Shown one piece after another: positions 43,656 to 57,274 of a DNA stretch of 64,000 bases (position 1 is the stretch's first letter; each line of letters begins with the position of its first letter). The position numbers and the translations under genes were made by a program. The stretch spans positions 269,966 through 333,965 of the forward strand of contig JADDOH010002625.1 in assembly GCA_016648135.1 (NCBI GenBank). The letters are read 5' to 3'. Source of the DNA: Agrypnia vestita (Eukaryota > Arthropoda > Insecta > Trichoptera > Phryganeidae). Under the pieces are notes generated by a model. That model saw nothing but the letters and a program-made list of their open reading frames with translations, did not search any database and was not told where the DNA came from.

Positions 43656-46600
43656 TTGTTATTATTATTTAATTTCGTTAAGTGACTTGTTACCAACCAA
43701 CTGTAGAGCAATACTGACACCTTTATTGATGTTCCTCTCCTTATTTTAAGATACAAAGATATTAAATATTTACAAGAAAACATAGCAATAACTAAATAAA
43801 TAAAAGTACATTAATATAAATAAACAAATTGTCAAGATTTGTACGAGTTTTTTATAACAGATAGTTTTATAAAATAGATTACACACAATTTAAAAAATGC
43901 TATTTTGTTTCCTAACTTTCAGAGATACTATTTATGATTAGTGAATGAAATAGATATATTTATATGTATTGTAACTTGTATATAGATAGATATGTATAGG
44001 GGTTTACTTGATGCGTATTATTTCCGACAGTGAATCTATAATATCATCCCTTAAGTGCAGTTATTCAAATCTTAACATTTGTCCATAATTCGGCACCATA
44101 CTTAGTGCTATTCACCCCACAAGCGATCTGCTGCAAAACTCACCGGCCCTTATGTGTACCAGTTCTGGGCGTGGACCTGATTACAATACTAACATTACAC
44201 TAACTATATATACTAACAACATTTCCGCTTTAGAGTACTGAAACAATTTATTATGATAATCAAAATTGTCTGTCAAAATCGACAGGATCAAAATTGTAGT
44301 CTTTGTTAGGAATCTTGACGCGACATCAATATTTTTCTACCAAACTGAAGCAAAATTAATGCTAAAAAAAGTGTTTTTAAAATTGATACGAAAAATTAAT
44401 ACCTGGTTTGAATTTTTTCTCTCAAATCAGGATGTATGGCGCTAACAAGTTGGCTAATGATGGTTTAAAGATAGACTCATGTTTAGCCCTAAAAAGAACT
44501 AAGTCGAAATAGATAGGCATATTGATAACGTCGAATTTTTAGAATACCGAGTGTTTTTTGAAGTAATAGTTACTACTGTAGTTTTGTACTGTAACTCAAT
44601 GCCCAGTTCTGTGACACGTGAGAAACTTGTATAAATATCACAGGATGATTGTAGTGCGACATTTAAAATATAATTGCGACCACAATATGTAAGTTAGAGT
44701 GCCTCTTGCCTACGAAGACTAACTCGAAGGCTGCAAAACACGGATAAGTATTAAGTAGCGAAATTTAATCACCATTCAATATATGTATAAAACGGTTAAA
44801 TATTTTGAAAATTGTAAAGTTATGAGATATGATATGGCATTTCGCAGACATCTACAGATCATGTTGAAATAAAAATTATCGTTTCAAATTACAAATCAAT
44901 TTTTAATCCATATCAAAATTTACACATTAGAATTTAAATTTTATTTTACCAATCAATCACATGTTTGTCGTTAAGTAACATAATCGGACACTGTTTAAGT
45001 GGAAATTTTTCATTTTTATAGTTCATTAAATCTTCTTGATCGTTTTGTGGTGTTTCATAGTATTTTTTTAAATATGTTCAGATTATTTTTATTAACATTC
45101 AGTGTGGGACTCTGTGGCGAGTTAACGAACTGTATTTTTTATCAATAATCCAGCATAATTTGGTCTCCGTGAAAAGTAGTTATTTGTTATCGATTTTTTT
45201 AATTCAATTCATTTTACCAAATTTTTGTATGAATTAAATATTTTAACCTTTCCTATGCGGGTTCCGGTGCTGTACATGCAGACTTTTGCGAATTTTGAGT
45301 CGGATCGATGTGAATATTTTACATTTATTATTTATATTAATTATTAATATAATACTAGATATGCGCTTGAGTGAATATATGCATAAATTATTTTATTAAA
45401 GTTAAAACGACAGCTTAAAGACGGGTCTGACCCAGCCAGCGAGCACCCTGCTACTAAAGAGTGTAAATCAGTAATCCGGCACCACACACCCTGCGCACCG
45501 CAATCTGTGCACCGCGCACTGCGCTCCCCGCACCACTGCCCCTATAATACGTACACAAATTAACATCAGTTTCTTTGAGAAAACATTTCACTTTGTTGTG
45601 TCCGGTAAATTCATAAATATTGTAATTATTTTATTGAATACATAAATATATTACGGAGGAATATCTAAATACGAACTCTGTATTTAGTATATTTACAGAG
45701 ATATTCACATAATTAGAGACAACTTCAACTCAGTTTACAGCGCCGGAGAGGAAAGGTTAATATATTGCATATATTAAAATATCACCATTAGCATTTGCTG
45801 ATTACTTTTTTCCAAGCATACTTTTGAAATACCAGGAAAATATGACTAACACCAATCTCGCTAGTTAAAATGCTTAAATATACTGTCCCTTCAAGTTAAA
45901 TAATAAGCAATCATCATTGTAGAATTGTTCCCTTTTTTGTGATGGTTATTTGATTCGTTCTTGAATGTCAAATGTTAATATAATGTACACTTCAAAAAGC
46001 AATAAAGTTACACGGTGAATGCACTATTTGACTTATTATTAAGTAGTTATTTTTCGTTAAATTGATGTATATCAGTACCTTGTGGACGATTCGTTGTTAG
46101 CACCAGAACAAAAAAATTATAGTAAAATTATTTTGTTTTTTGCACAAATCTGTCTTTCAAAGAAACGTTTTCGACCACTGTCCTAGATTAAAGATATATT
46201 TTAGTACCTACCATGTTTTTATGAACCGATTTATTTTTTGTTATGTTGGTTACTTGTATTTTGCACCATTCTAACTTAAAAATTTTATGTTTAGAAAAAC
46301 ATTTGTGATTTGATGCGCAAAAAGGATTCTTATGGAGTAAAATGATCAAAATGAGTTATTGTATATTTATTTTAATATTTAACAAGAGCTTATTCTATAA
46401 GTGTACAGTTTATATTACTTTTGATGTTTCTGGAAATATAGCTTTATACTTCAGTAGAAAATAGTAATAATAAAAATAAAATTCATTATTTTATGCTGGT
46501 AATGTTTGAAAATTTGTTGAAATTGAAATTGTTGAATTTGAAATTGCCCGGCTCCTGCCTGTTTGCTTATTTTTAACTCTGAAAATTTTACTCTAAGTCT

Positions 46601-48751
46601 AGGTCCCTTTTAGCAAATACAATCATAAGTAATCATTATTGATTCTCGCAACATGTATTTAAAAACGAATTTATTTGCAAAAATTATCAAAAGCCGTTTA
46701 GTTGATTAAAATGTGATTATTTTACGTAGAAAAATGAGGATTGGTAATTTTTGCAATGATCAATAGCTTTCACATTGTTAACTTCTAGTTATCTAGAAAT
46801 GGTAGTTACAATATTGGATGGGAACATTGATATACCCCCGCTTTGTTAAATATTCAACGCTTTCTTGTACAACTGGTGACAGCCAATCAAATTATAGTAA
46901 TTATTGCCGATTGTTGACATGGCGACTCGATAGTAAGTCACGAGATTAATACGGTTGTTTTGTTATGAATTGTCCCAACGTGTAAATACTATTTGCGGAT
47001 AAAGCCCACACAAAAGCACCAATTCATTTAAGTTTCTCGCGTCGTATTAGTTCGGCGTTCTATTATGTTCCTCTCATAACAAATAGTAATTATTTATTTA
47101 ACGTAGGACTATTCATACAAGGTGCACAAAATCATTAAGTAACAGTATCACACGAAACATTGTGATAGCTATGAATAGCGAAGAATTCTTTAAAACATAC
47201 GTATACTATAATTTCCAACATTACTTTTTAATGTTTATCATAGATTCCATTTAATGAAAAGTTATTTTATTAAGTTATAAAACAACATCTTTTGTTAAAA
47301 ACCATTCTCAAATTTAATAACAATATTCATTTTAATTTTAGTCACTAAATTTTTATTTAATTAAGCATCTAATTCTTCATCTACAAAGATATACGTCAAA
47401 TGACATCTAAAAATGGAAATCAATAATTTATTTAATTTCGTAGAAAAACCTTCTTATAATTTTTTTCTAACTGTCGTTGACTAGATTAATTTGAATATTG
47501 TTCCGTTGTTTTATAGAATATTTATTAAAAAAATCATGAAGCTATAGTGATAATGAGTGTTTTTGTCATGCATATAATTTTGACTATGTCAGATTTTTAA
47601 TCTTTATAACATGTTATGGTACCTATCGAATGCATAGAATGTATCTATGGTATTTCTACCAGCAGTTTAGTTTTTTAAATTATATTAGCGAATTATTGGG
47701 ATTTAAAATTTTGTCGACAAATGAAATTCACCTAATTTTTAAACATTCACATTACAATTATTTAAAAATAATTTCTCTGGAGTAATAAATAATTTACTTT
47801 GTTGATACATACATACACCTTCGAAACAAAAACATGCATATCATAGCTGTAAAAATACAATTTTGACAAATAAATGCTATACAACCACTATAACATTTTT
47901 TTATTTTTTAATAATAGTATTTCCTTGTGTATATTCTTACAAATTGTCTAAAACTGGTAAGTTGATAAATATTAATTATATATTTTTTTTAGTATTTTAT
48001 ATTTGTTTTACAGATTATTCACCCTGAAATGTCGTCACAAAATACTATTTAAAATCATTTTTCGGGGCTAACCTATCTTGTGTGTTCATGGAAAAAATCC
48101 AAAAAAGTCTACAAAGTAAATTCAATACGTTTGATTTTATTATAAATGCAAAATAAGGTAGACTTTTACATAAAACAATACTTAGTGTGTTTTAATATCT
48201 AATGTCGGTGTCATATAAATTCTGAAAAAAAATCGAGCTTCCACTTTAATGTTTCAGATTCTTTTGGTTGACGTTGGTCGCATCTAACATCAACGCCTTA
48301 CAATAAAATGAAATTATTTTTGCTAAAAAATTATTATATTTATAAAATATTTTCCCAGATTGTTGCAATATTAAAAACGGTGTGACGTGAACTAATTTGG
48401 CCGGAAAAATTTAAGTCATCGTACTGAAGCATCGGTGTGCGTTTTGTATAAATTATGGAGCTCTTTTAATAATTATGATTATTCAAAAAAAAAAAACTTT
48501 CGATTCTAGTGTCCTATGAGAAATGGTTGCTGAGCTCGAACTATTCAATAATTGTATATTGGAAGAGGTGTCTTAGTAACAATAAATAAAAAAAATCAAC
48601 GTTAACACGTTTTCTTACAGCCATTTATATTCGTTTACATTAGTGACAGAGTCTTTGGTCAATTACAAGAAACCCCAATTTTATAGTACTAGTACAATAA
48701 GTGTGTAGGTAGGTTAGATAGTAATTCAAATAGTCAGGTAAGTAAGTTGAT
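43656..48751. other. AT-rich DNA upstream of exon 8
   Basis: A GC-rich patch at 45420-45550 (ccgcgcactgcgctccccgc) stands out but shows no coding frame or splice pattern that I can support. Nothing else was recognised. Confidence 0.4.
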
Positions 48752-48802
48752 GTTTGCGTGTGTGTGTGTGTGTGTGTGTGTGTTTGTGTTTGTGTGTGTG
48801 TC
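48752..48802. repeat. (TG)n microsatellite
   Basis: About 20 tg dinucleotides with two tttg interruptions, 140 bp upstream of the exon 8 acceptor. Confidence 0.95.
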
Positions 48803-48942
48803 TCTGCATGCGCGCGAACATGTATAAGGGGAAATGTGTCACCTCGCAAGTTTACCCCCAACAGAATTAGTAAATCGCTCAGAGCTTAAAAAATGTCTAG
48901 ATACGCAAAAGCCACGTTACTTAATGATATTTGTTTGTTCAG

Positions 48943-50214
48943 TTGACAGTGGACAGCTCCCCGGGCTCCAGCCGCAGCGGCACGCCGCTGGGCCCCCCGC
49001 TGGGCGCCTCCCTGGCGGGGCCCGCGCTGGGCTGGCCCGGGGCGCTGCTGGCCCTGCTGCAGCGCCGCGCCCTGCACCACCTGCTGCCGCCACCGCCGCT
49101 GCACCCGCACCCCTACCTGGAGGACGCCCCGCACCGCTGCCCAGCCTGCTTCGCCTCCTTCCCCTCGGCCTGGCTGCTGGAGCGCCACGCCGCGCTGCAG
49201 CACCCGCCCGGCCCCGACGAGAAGCCCTTCGTGTGCGAGCAGTGCGGCCAGAGCTACCGCTACCGGTCCGCCTACGTGAAGCACCGCGAGCAGAACCACC
49301 GCGCGCGCCTCCCGGCGGACAAGCTCTTCACCTGCGACGTCTGCGGAATGCAATTCAGATACCTCAAGTCCTTCAAGAAGCACAGACTCAACCACGCGCT
49401 GGAGCGCCTCCACGGCAAGGGGGGCGAGTCCCGCTCCCGCGACTCCAGCGACCACGTGTCCAGCACCAACGACGCGCTGCTCGGCAGGTCGGGAGAGATG
49501 GACCTGTCGCTCTCCGGCTTCCGGCGCGAGCCGCCCGCCACCGACCCCGAGGACTCGGAGACCGAATTTCGAAGGACCTCTCGGTCGGAAGGGGTCGAGG
49601 ACGACCAGGACGACACCGTCGACTCCGCGGTGCCGACTAACGCGTCCGACAACGCGACGGCGGAGAGCGACTGCGAGAAAGGCGAGGGCGAAAGCGCCTC
49701 CAAGCCCGAGTCGCCCTCCGCGGAGCTCGCGCCGAAGAAAGCGGAAATATCGTTCGCGAACGTGAGCTCCATAGCGGACAGCTCCGTCGCGGAAACGGCG
49801 GCGGGCGGCAGCGGGCTCCGGGCCGACGGCGGCGACAAGCCGCGCGAGGGCTCCCTGGGCGCGTCCAGGGAGGCCGCGCTGCTGGGGGTGGCGCCCTCGG
49901 AAGCCTCGCTGCTGAGCTACCTGCGCGCGGACTCGGCGGAGCGGCAGCGCGAGCGGCGCTTCGCGTGCCCCTTCTGCGGCAAGTGCGTGCGCTCCAAGGA
50001 GAACCTGAAGCTGCACGTGCGCAAGCACACGGGCGAGCGGCCCTTCGTGTGCCTGTTCTGCGGCCGGGCCTTCGGGGGCAAGAGCGACCTGACGCGGCAC
50101 CTGCGCATCCACACGGGCGAGCGGCCCTACCACTGCGAGGCCTGCGGGAAGTGCTTCGCGCGGGCCGACTACCTCTCCAAGCACCTCACCACGCACATCC
50201 ACAACCCCCGTTGA
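48943..50214 (+). CDS. BTB-ZF gene exon 8: alternative terminal exon, six C2H2 fingers
   Basis: The acceptor is tatttgtttgttcag (AG 48941-48942) and the stop is TGA at 50212-50214. There is no usable start codon in frame, so it must be spliced; it joins exon 5 in phase 0. It codes for 423 residues. A Leu/Pro/Ala-rich start is followed by fingers CPACFASFPSAWLLERHAAL (ending QH), CEQCGQSYRYRSAYVKHREQ (ending NH) and CDVCGMQFRYLKSFKKHRLN (ending H). A roughly 170-residue acidic Ser/Glu-rich spacer comes next. Three fingers then use TGERP linkers: CPFCGKCVRSKENLKLHVRK, CLFCGRAFGGKSDLTRHLRI and CEACGKCFARADYLSKHLTT, each closed by H. All ligands are intact. GC is very high, unlike the flanks. Confidence 0.93.
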   Translation: MTVDSSPGSSRSGTPLGPPLGASLAGPALGWPGALLALLQRRALHHLLPPPPLHPHPYLEDAPHRCPACFASFPSAWLLERHAALQHPPGPDEKPFVCEQCGQSYRYRSAYVKHREQNHRARLPADKLFTCDVCGMQFRYLKSFKKHRLNHALERLHGKGGESRSRDSSDHVSSTNDALLGRSGEMDLSLSGFRREPPATDPEDSETEFRRTSRSEGVEDDQDDTVDSAVPTNASDNATAESDCEKGEGESASKPESPSAELAPKKAEISFANVSSIADSSVAETAAGGSGLRADGGDKPREGSLGASREAALLGVAPSEASLLSYLRADSAERQRERRFACPFCGKCVRSKENLKLHVRKHTGERPFVCLFCGRAFGGKSDLTRHLRIHTGERPYHCEACGKCFARADYLSKHLTTHIHNPR

Positions 50215-53200
50215 TGATGGCCTCCCCCGGGGGGTCCGATATAAATGAATTTACTTAACTTTAAATGTCAATTGAATTATCGATTACAATACTTGCTCAC
50301 TTGTGGATTTTTTTATACAAATGTGAAACAAATTTACAAACGGCGATATGTCTGCGTAACTAGCAGGGGGCAACTGTCAAAGCGTGATATTGTCGTTAGT
50401 TATGCAGATATTTCGCGGTATTTATTTAATATATTGTCAGATATTTTTTACTATACCTTTAAAATAGAGCCATAGTTATGTGTCAAACTAAGAATTTGTT
50501 CAATATTTACATACAAAGATACATAAATCGATTTTAAGTTGCCTTATCTTCGCACCGTCGGTTGTTACGATAGCGTAAAGTAAAGTTATATTTTAATCGT
50601 TTAGGACAGAAATATTACAGCTCGTGCAATTGGTGTTTTCATTTGGCCGCTGATTCCGGTGGAGATTGCAATATGAATTATGAATAAGTGACGCAAATGC
50701 AATATTAACGGGTGATAACGAGAAATTTAGCTAAAACAATTTAATAAAATGAGTTGAGTAATGATATAACGTAGTCCTAGATGATGATTGCCTATATTTA
50801 GAATATATTTGGTGTCTGTTAACATATTCGTATTGGTGTTTCAAAAAATTTTCTTACTAGTTTAGATGCTTATCAAAATTCAAAATGTTTTGGCAATTTC
50901 ACCATCAATATAAATAATCTTTAAATTACCAAATTAATTAATAGGTTGTAATTTATTACGTATTGGTGTTTTTATCCTAAGTGTTTTCTCGTAACCTTTG
51001 ACCTAATATATATTTACAAGTACATGCATACCTCTTATTTGTAAATTGAAAGAAATTGTCGTGGGCGTACAAGTGCTGTGATTTATATAGATGTGAAGAA
51101 GTAACCAGGCGAAAGTAAAAGGATGACGATTTAAAACATCGAAGTACTAAATAAGAAACTAAAATGTTTATTATTTATATACCTACAAATATGTTTACTA
51201 TATTTTAGTATAAGATATCTCTGTGCCAAATTGATGTACCTCATTACTACGTATATTGATGTAATAATTTTATCTAGCCCTGTAAGCCTAGTAAGTGTGA
51301 TCATGAAGTTAATGTTATCTCGTTAATCAATTCAAAGTTAACTGTTAAAATATTATAATAATTGCGTATGCACATACAGTGACATTTTAATTTTTTATAA
51401 ATGTATTTAAAATCTAGTAAATATACCTTTCGAACAGAGAAGAGCGAGGTTAGAGTCCGCGAAGCGACCTCCGGTTGGTTTTTTAGGTGGGTACATCATT
51501 CTGGATATCAAACCAATAGTAAACCCAACTTTTGTTTTCAGAGACAATCAAACTGCTGACTATGTGATACATTTTTCTCCACCCCTTACTTAGTAATGAA
51601 ATAAACCTTTTGACTGTATTATTGGATATCCAGCGTGACGAGAACGCTTAGGGGATGGAAAAGCTCCTCGCTCTGAACTTGCACAAGTGAATCCTTCCTT
51701 TTTTTCCGGAAAACCTAATATACTTCTCCCCAGAACATATTTTATATAATTATAACCATGACTGATGTTGTATTTTTGGAATATTAGCCTTAAAGTGAAC
51801 TAAAATTCATATATAAACATAAGAAAACCAATTTTAAGTGATTGGAGAGTTAGTGAATGAAGTTTTTGAAATGTATTTCAACTGTTCCTATCTAGAATGT
51901 AGGCAAATATAACAGAAAACACAATTAGCTAGTTTGAAAATACATTTTATTCAAGAATCGAACCACTGGGCGGGCACTGAAACCATCGCGGGTGAGAATC
52001 CTAGACTCGTTTTAGACAGGTTGGACACTTTCAAAGTTTTTATAATATCCCCACATTTCACTATATCAATTCAAACAAGTGTCGATGAATTTTAATAGTT
52101 ATAATTTTATGTATAATTAAGTCAATTAATCTCTTAATATAAACGGTGAGATGTAACATCTGTTTATTTGTGATCTAGGTGACAAAGATATTTATTTAAT
52201 ATATTTTTGTTAAAGAACAACATACCTCAACAAAACAGTTATCTAATTGGTTTGATTTAAGAAAAACAGAAACGCAGCAAAAAATATCTTATTTCCATGT
52301 TATTGTAGCATTGATCTAAAGTCCAAAATCGAAGATAGCCGGACTTCACCATTAAATCACTAATTTTAATTGTATGTACAGCTTTGGATTTTTTCTGTAA
52401 ACTTTGAATCAACTGAATTGAAAAGATTTTGGATGCAAATTTATTGCGTTAGATTATTCAAATAATGTAATGATTTGGTACTAATAGTAGTCTTCAAAAT
52501 TGGACTTTCATAAACCAGCACGAAATGCGAATTAAAACTCGACTTGGACATCATTTTAAAGAGATGAAATAAATACCTTTGAAAGCACTTTGCACATTGA
52601 ATGTCGCAATGAAAACAATACAAAATCCTACACAAACTGCTAAGTACTAAGTGTTGTGTGTTATACTTTATTACCCAAACACTTTGTGATAGCTTGAAGC
52701 ACCTAGAATAAACGACACAGAAATTTGATCATCGAAAATTTAACTAAATGGAAAAATCAATCGATAACTGCGGTATATTTGTTCGATGTTGACTGTTGAT
52801 ATATATATTGTAGCTGTTATTTGATGTTGTGGTGTATTATTAGAATAGTTAAATTTAATCAAAAGATAAGATGCTGCCAGTACCAAAATTATATAGTTCA
52901 ATTTCTTTAATTAAAAAGTGTCTCGTAATAATTGTAACTATTTTATCTAATGAGGTTTTTGTCCAACGAAATTAATGTTTTAATTTTTTGCCTCTATAAT
53001 ATCATTAAAAATCTACTCACTGTGAATGCTCAGCTGCAATGTCCGCAGCTTCCTTTTTTAAGATTATAAAGAATGGATTATAAACACCAAATTATGTCAT
53101 TTAAAAACGTCTGTAATTATTAAAATGACTCTAATGACATAAAATGTAAACAATCATTTATACACTTCAATTACTGAAAATGCAAATTGAAATGAACAAA

Positions 53201-56200
53201 TTGGCAACTAACGAAAGGATATGGTTTTAAAATGCAGCACAAATTAGAATTAAGCAAAATTTTATAGTAAAATTATTAAAATAAATGTCATTGGCATTTT
53301 ATAAGTAGTAAAATACTGACGCTTTTTGACGTCTCTTCTCCAATGTAAATACATATAGAAATTTAAATGATTAAAAACTTTTTTATTATTAAACACTTTT
53401 TTATAATATTGTAAAAACTCAATGTCTATTTATAAAAACCAAGTTTGTCGGTCTTCGCGTGGGTAGCATCTTATCTTTTTAATTCAGTAATGAATATTGT
53501 GAATACATTGAATATATGCGTATCGCACGCTGCAATACATCCAAATGTGCGTTTATAAATTATTTATCGCCACTGAGAATGGAAATGGCAATTTTGTAAA
53601 GAATAAATATGCCGTCTTCAAAAGCCCAAATGTTAATCGTTATATTATTTGGCAATTGTAAAGATTGTAAACATGTATAAATATGGATAATCTTAGTACT
53701 GTTGGATGTATTGCGAGGTGTGAAATTATTCTATTGGTAAACTGTGTCTTCTGTATGATTCAATATTGTTAGGTTTAGCGATATCAAACGAGATTGAAAT
53801 CCTTCTAAGAAACTGAAAAAGTGATTGATATAGATTGTGATATAAAGCAATGGGTTTCGCGAATATAACGTAAACCGCAGATTAAGAGAATATTTTTATA
53901 TAGTGTCGAAAATGTTTTGCTTTGACAACGATTTTGAAATCAACAGCTGAACTGTTAAGTGATCTCATAAAATTGTAGTGAATATCATCCTGTAGAAACA
54001 TATAATGTGTTACGCTTTCGTTGTTACTACACTGAGCGTTATATCGAATGACAGACCTAAATAATGTATTCATCGTCTCAGTAATGAAAGCGATACATTT
54101 TAATTTTTATGTTCCTCATACACTACAATGAAGTTCGTGTAAACCCATTGTATCGAGTTAGACTGAATTTATTTTAAGTGTTAGCGGAAGGGTGGAGGAT
54201 TAGGGTGCGTCATATATTCCGATGCAAGCAGCCCCTGGGACGTACTGGAAGGCATTTGTGTTAGCAAATGCAAACTGAGAATGCTAATATGACAATTTTA
54301 TTTTACAACTACTTTTGTATGTGTTATACAACATGATAACAATAAATATTTACATATTTACACACTGTGTATGGAATCGGAATGGACATTGGTGCTAACT
54401 AACGAAATGATATGTGATACAGCAGATTTAGGATTAATGGTGTGATTTTAAAATAGCCCATAAATTATACGTATTTTAGGTACTTTCTTTTCGCAATATC
54501 ACTTTCTTTCTTTCCATCAAATGGTATTTGAGGGCAAATATTTCATGCATTTCAGTTGTGATTAAATTTATTTCAAACACTTCACCTCAAAATAAAAAAA
54601 ATTCTAAGGTGAGATAATTTTTTATAAATTTTTTATTCGCATCTTATTATATTTTTTAACTCGATGAAGATGCAATTGAATTATATTTAATTTTTATCAA
54701 ATTTTTAACATCTAAGAGATCTTTTAAGAATAATTTAATTGTACATATCGACCGTGGAAAGGTAAAAGGATATCAACACTATTTTATTAATTACTTTAAT
54801 AATTTATTAATAAACAGATAATACAATCTCTCTCCGCGGGTGTATAGCCTGAAAAAATACAATAAAAAGTATATTTTCTAACATATTTTTTAATCACTTT
54901 AATTTTTAATTATCGTATATATAAATATAATAATTTTAGTTAATCTCATAACATTAAATATTCTAATATAACATTATAAAGTTGAGAATTGAAAATCACT
55001 TTAAAATGAGTGTAATATATATCTTGTTACCTTTCGACAGTCGATATTGATCCGAGTCTCGTATGTTTATTTAACGTTGAAATGATTTTAAATACTGGAG
55101 TTAATGTACAACAACAAATTTATTTTTAAAAACGAACAAAAGTGTCTCTCGATCAAAATATTTGCCCTGATATAAATATTAACCACGGGAAGCAAAAATT
55201 CTGGATAGTTTTAAAGGTATTTATGATTTACAGGATATTAAAATTGTTATTGCATAACAAGGAGAAGTGCTTTCAAGAACACAATTTATTGTTTGTTCTC
55301 ACAATGCATCATGCAAATCAGAAGACATCTGCAATAGTATTTGGAAGCATTTCTTTGAGTTACGATTCTATTTCTTCGTAGCAATATTGTAAATGATACC
55401 CAGAAATGGCCTAAGACACTGCTCTCAATCCAAGATTATGGTCATCATAATAGATCCTTCCGAAAATAAGTACACTTGGTATAGTTGAATGTCCTAATTT
55501 TAAAATAAAACAGAATTGATGCTCAGATAAGTATTAAAGAAAATATTACACTTTGATGTTTCGAAAATTGCACCATACATTTTGTCAATTGATAGGCGAT
55601 AGGTATCTGTGGATGAAGCGTAAAACATAGACAAGATTTAAATGAAGACAATTTTATTTATAGACAATACCAAATATTTAAAGAAGATATATTATAGATG
55701 TCTCGTAGAGACGAAATTATATTTTTAAATATTAAGTCTTTGGGTGTGCATAGGGAATACGACTTACGGCACGGCTGGCTTAAGTGATCACTTTACATAA
55801 TGTAACGTTCACTATTTCCACCCATGATAGAATACCACATCTATCAAATTTTCGGAAGTTGTATATATATGTAAGTTTTACAACCCGTTTCATGCATGTT
55901 GTAATTATCATTTGCGCTCCCGGCATCCAAAGCTTTTTCACTCCCCTTAATTAACTACAGATTTCACTAATGAGATATCTATTTTTGATTGGAATTTTTA
56001 AAGCGATATCTTTTATATTGATTAATGACGTCCCTGTGACAAAATCCAGTAGTTATTATGTTCTGAAAAATTTGGACAAACTCAAAATATTCTGAATACC
56101 AAATGAATCATAGACAGTAGAAATATGATAAATTGTTTCTTATTATTATTGCATAATTTTTTTTTATTGTTTATGGTTTATGTTTCGTTTTAGTATATCT

Positions 56201-56825
56201 TTTTTCTAGAGATCTTAAAATGAAAGTGCAATTTTAGAAACTTTAAAGTGTAACATTTTTTAATACTTACTTGAGCGTCAATTCTGTTTCATTTTGAAAC
56301 CAGGACATTCGACTGTACCGAAGATACTTTCAGAAGGACCCGTTACGACGACCATATTCTTGGATTATGCCCTCAATTTCAAATGGACAAATTGTTGATA
56401 GACTAAACACATGTATTAATTGCTCATTGCCTCAATTCAGCGCTCATTTTCATTCCAAAGCTAAAAACATAAATTATTTACGACATAAAATACTTTATCG
56501 ATAGTTTTTCGTTGCCTTATTAAAATATAAGCGATCACTGATAATAAATATACATGACTTTAGCCAAAAGATAGTGTGGGTAGAAAGATAGGAAGGTAAG
56601 GGTAACATGTAGTAAGGATCTCAAGGGACGTAACATTATTATTATTATTTCTCTGTCCAAATTTCGGCGAGTCAAAATTGTTTTTGTAGGTGTTTATATT
56701 TTCCAATGTGTGACGCATGAAAAGGTCGGAATAGATGTGAAACCAAGCGATATTGAATATATTATTGTAACTTCTTTTTATACTAATTGTTCAGGCGTAA
56801 GATTTAAATGTTCCATATTTCCTAC
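50215..56825. other. 3' flank / UTR and AT-rich DNA with a family A copy
   Basis: AATAAA-type signals near 50743 and later sites could end isoform B. Family A sequence is at about 55688-55930 (ctcgtagagacgaaattata, then a cggctggcttaagtgatcac block). No further finger exon or other gene was found on either strand. Confidence 0.5.
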
Positions 56826-56874
56826 CTACATATATATATATATACATATATATATAATAATATATATATATGTA
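56826..56874. repeat. (TA)n simple repeat, palindromic
   Basis: A run of tatatata with two cat/atg interruptions that mirror each other. Confidence 0.85.
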
Positions 56875-57274
56875 TAAACTTCTAAATGTGCAATAAATGT
56901 GTGTTGTAGTAAATCACTTTAAATTATTGCCAGAAATAGACTATCCCATCACAATTTTATAAGCAAAATTTTATTAAATGGAATTTTACAATTGGATATA
57001 TACTTAGATATAATTAAATTGGTGTTTTGATAACAAAAATATTGTACTAGACATTCTTGGGTATGTATTTCTGGCAAATTTATATTTATTTTATTTGAAA
57101 TAGGAAAACAATTTATATTTCACAAATAAAACCGTTAAAGATGTATATTTGTTGGGATTTAATTTCATATTGAAATATATTTGTTTTATGAAATAATTAT
57201 TGTGTTTTATTTATAACGACATACATCTATCTTCTGAATAAGATTGGGGACTCCACCCCTGGATGGTCCGTGGC

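Larger units (their letters stand above)
20269..50214 (+). other. BTB/C2H2 zinc-finger transcription factor gene (locus)
   Basis: The eight exons listed separately form one gene. All internal junctions keep phase: exons 1-2 and 2-3 are phase 0, 3-4 is phase 1, 4-5 is phase 0, 5-6 and 5-8 are phase 0, and 6-7 is phase 1. Isoform A (exons 1-7) is 556 residues with four C2H2 fingers; isoform B (exons 1-5 plus 8) is 789 residues with six. The BTB domain is of the insect tramtrack/broad/lola/abrupt group, whose members are nuclear, dimerise through the BTB domain and bind DNA through alternative fingers. I could not decide the exact orthologue. The exon with the ATG starts at an acceptor, so a 5' non-coding exon and the promoter lie upstream. 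Confidence 0.9.

Noticed and set aside
45420..45550. GC-rich patch as a further alternative finger exon
   Set aside because: No Cys/His finger pattern in any frame and no convincing acceptor.
48640..48861. Minus-strand HTQTHT-rich frame
   Set aside because: Translation of the TG microsatellite.
48834..49640. 268-codon + strand frame overlapping exon 8
   Set aside because: Pro/Ala/Arg-rich out-of-frame shadow of exon 8 with no family resemblance.
48886..50202. 438-codon open frame on the minus strand across exon 8
   Set aside because: It is a shadow of the GC-rich finger exon; it has only Arg/Ala/Gly/Val-rich sequence and no domain, while the plus frame has six perfect C2H2 fingers.
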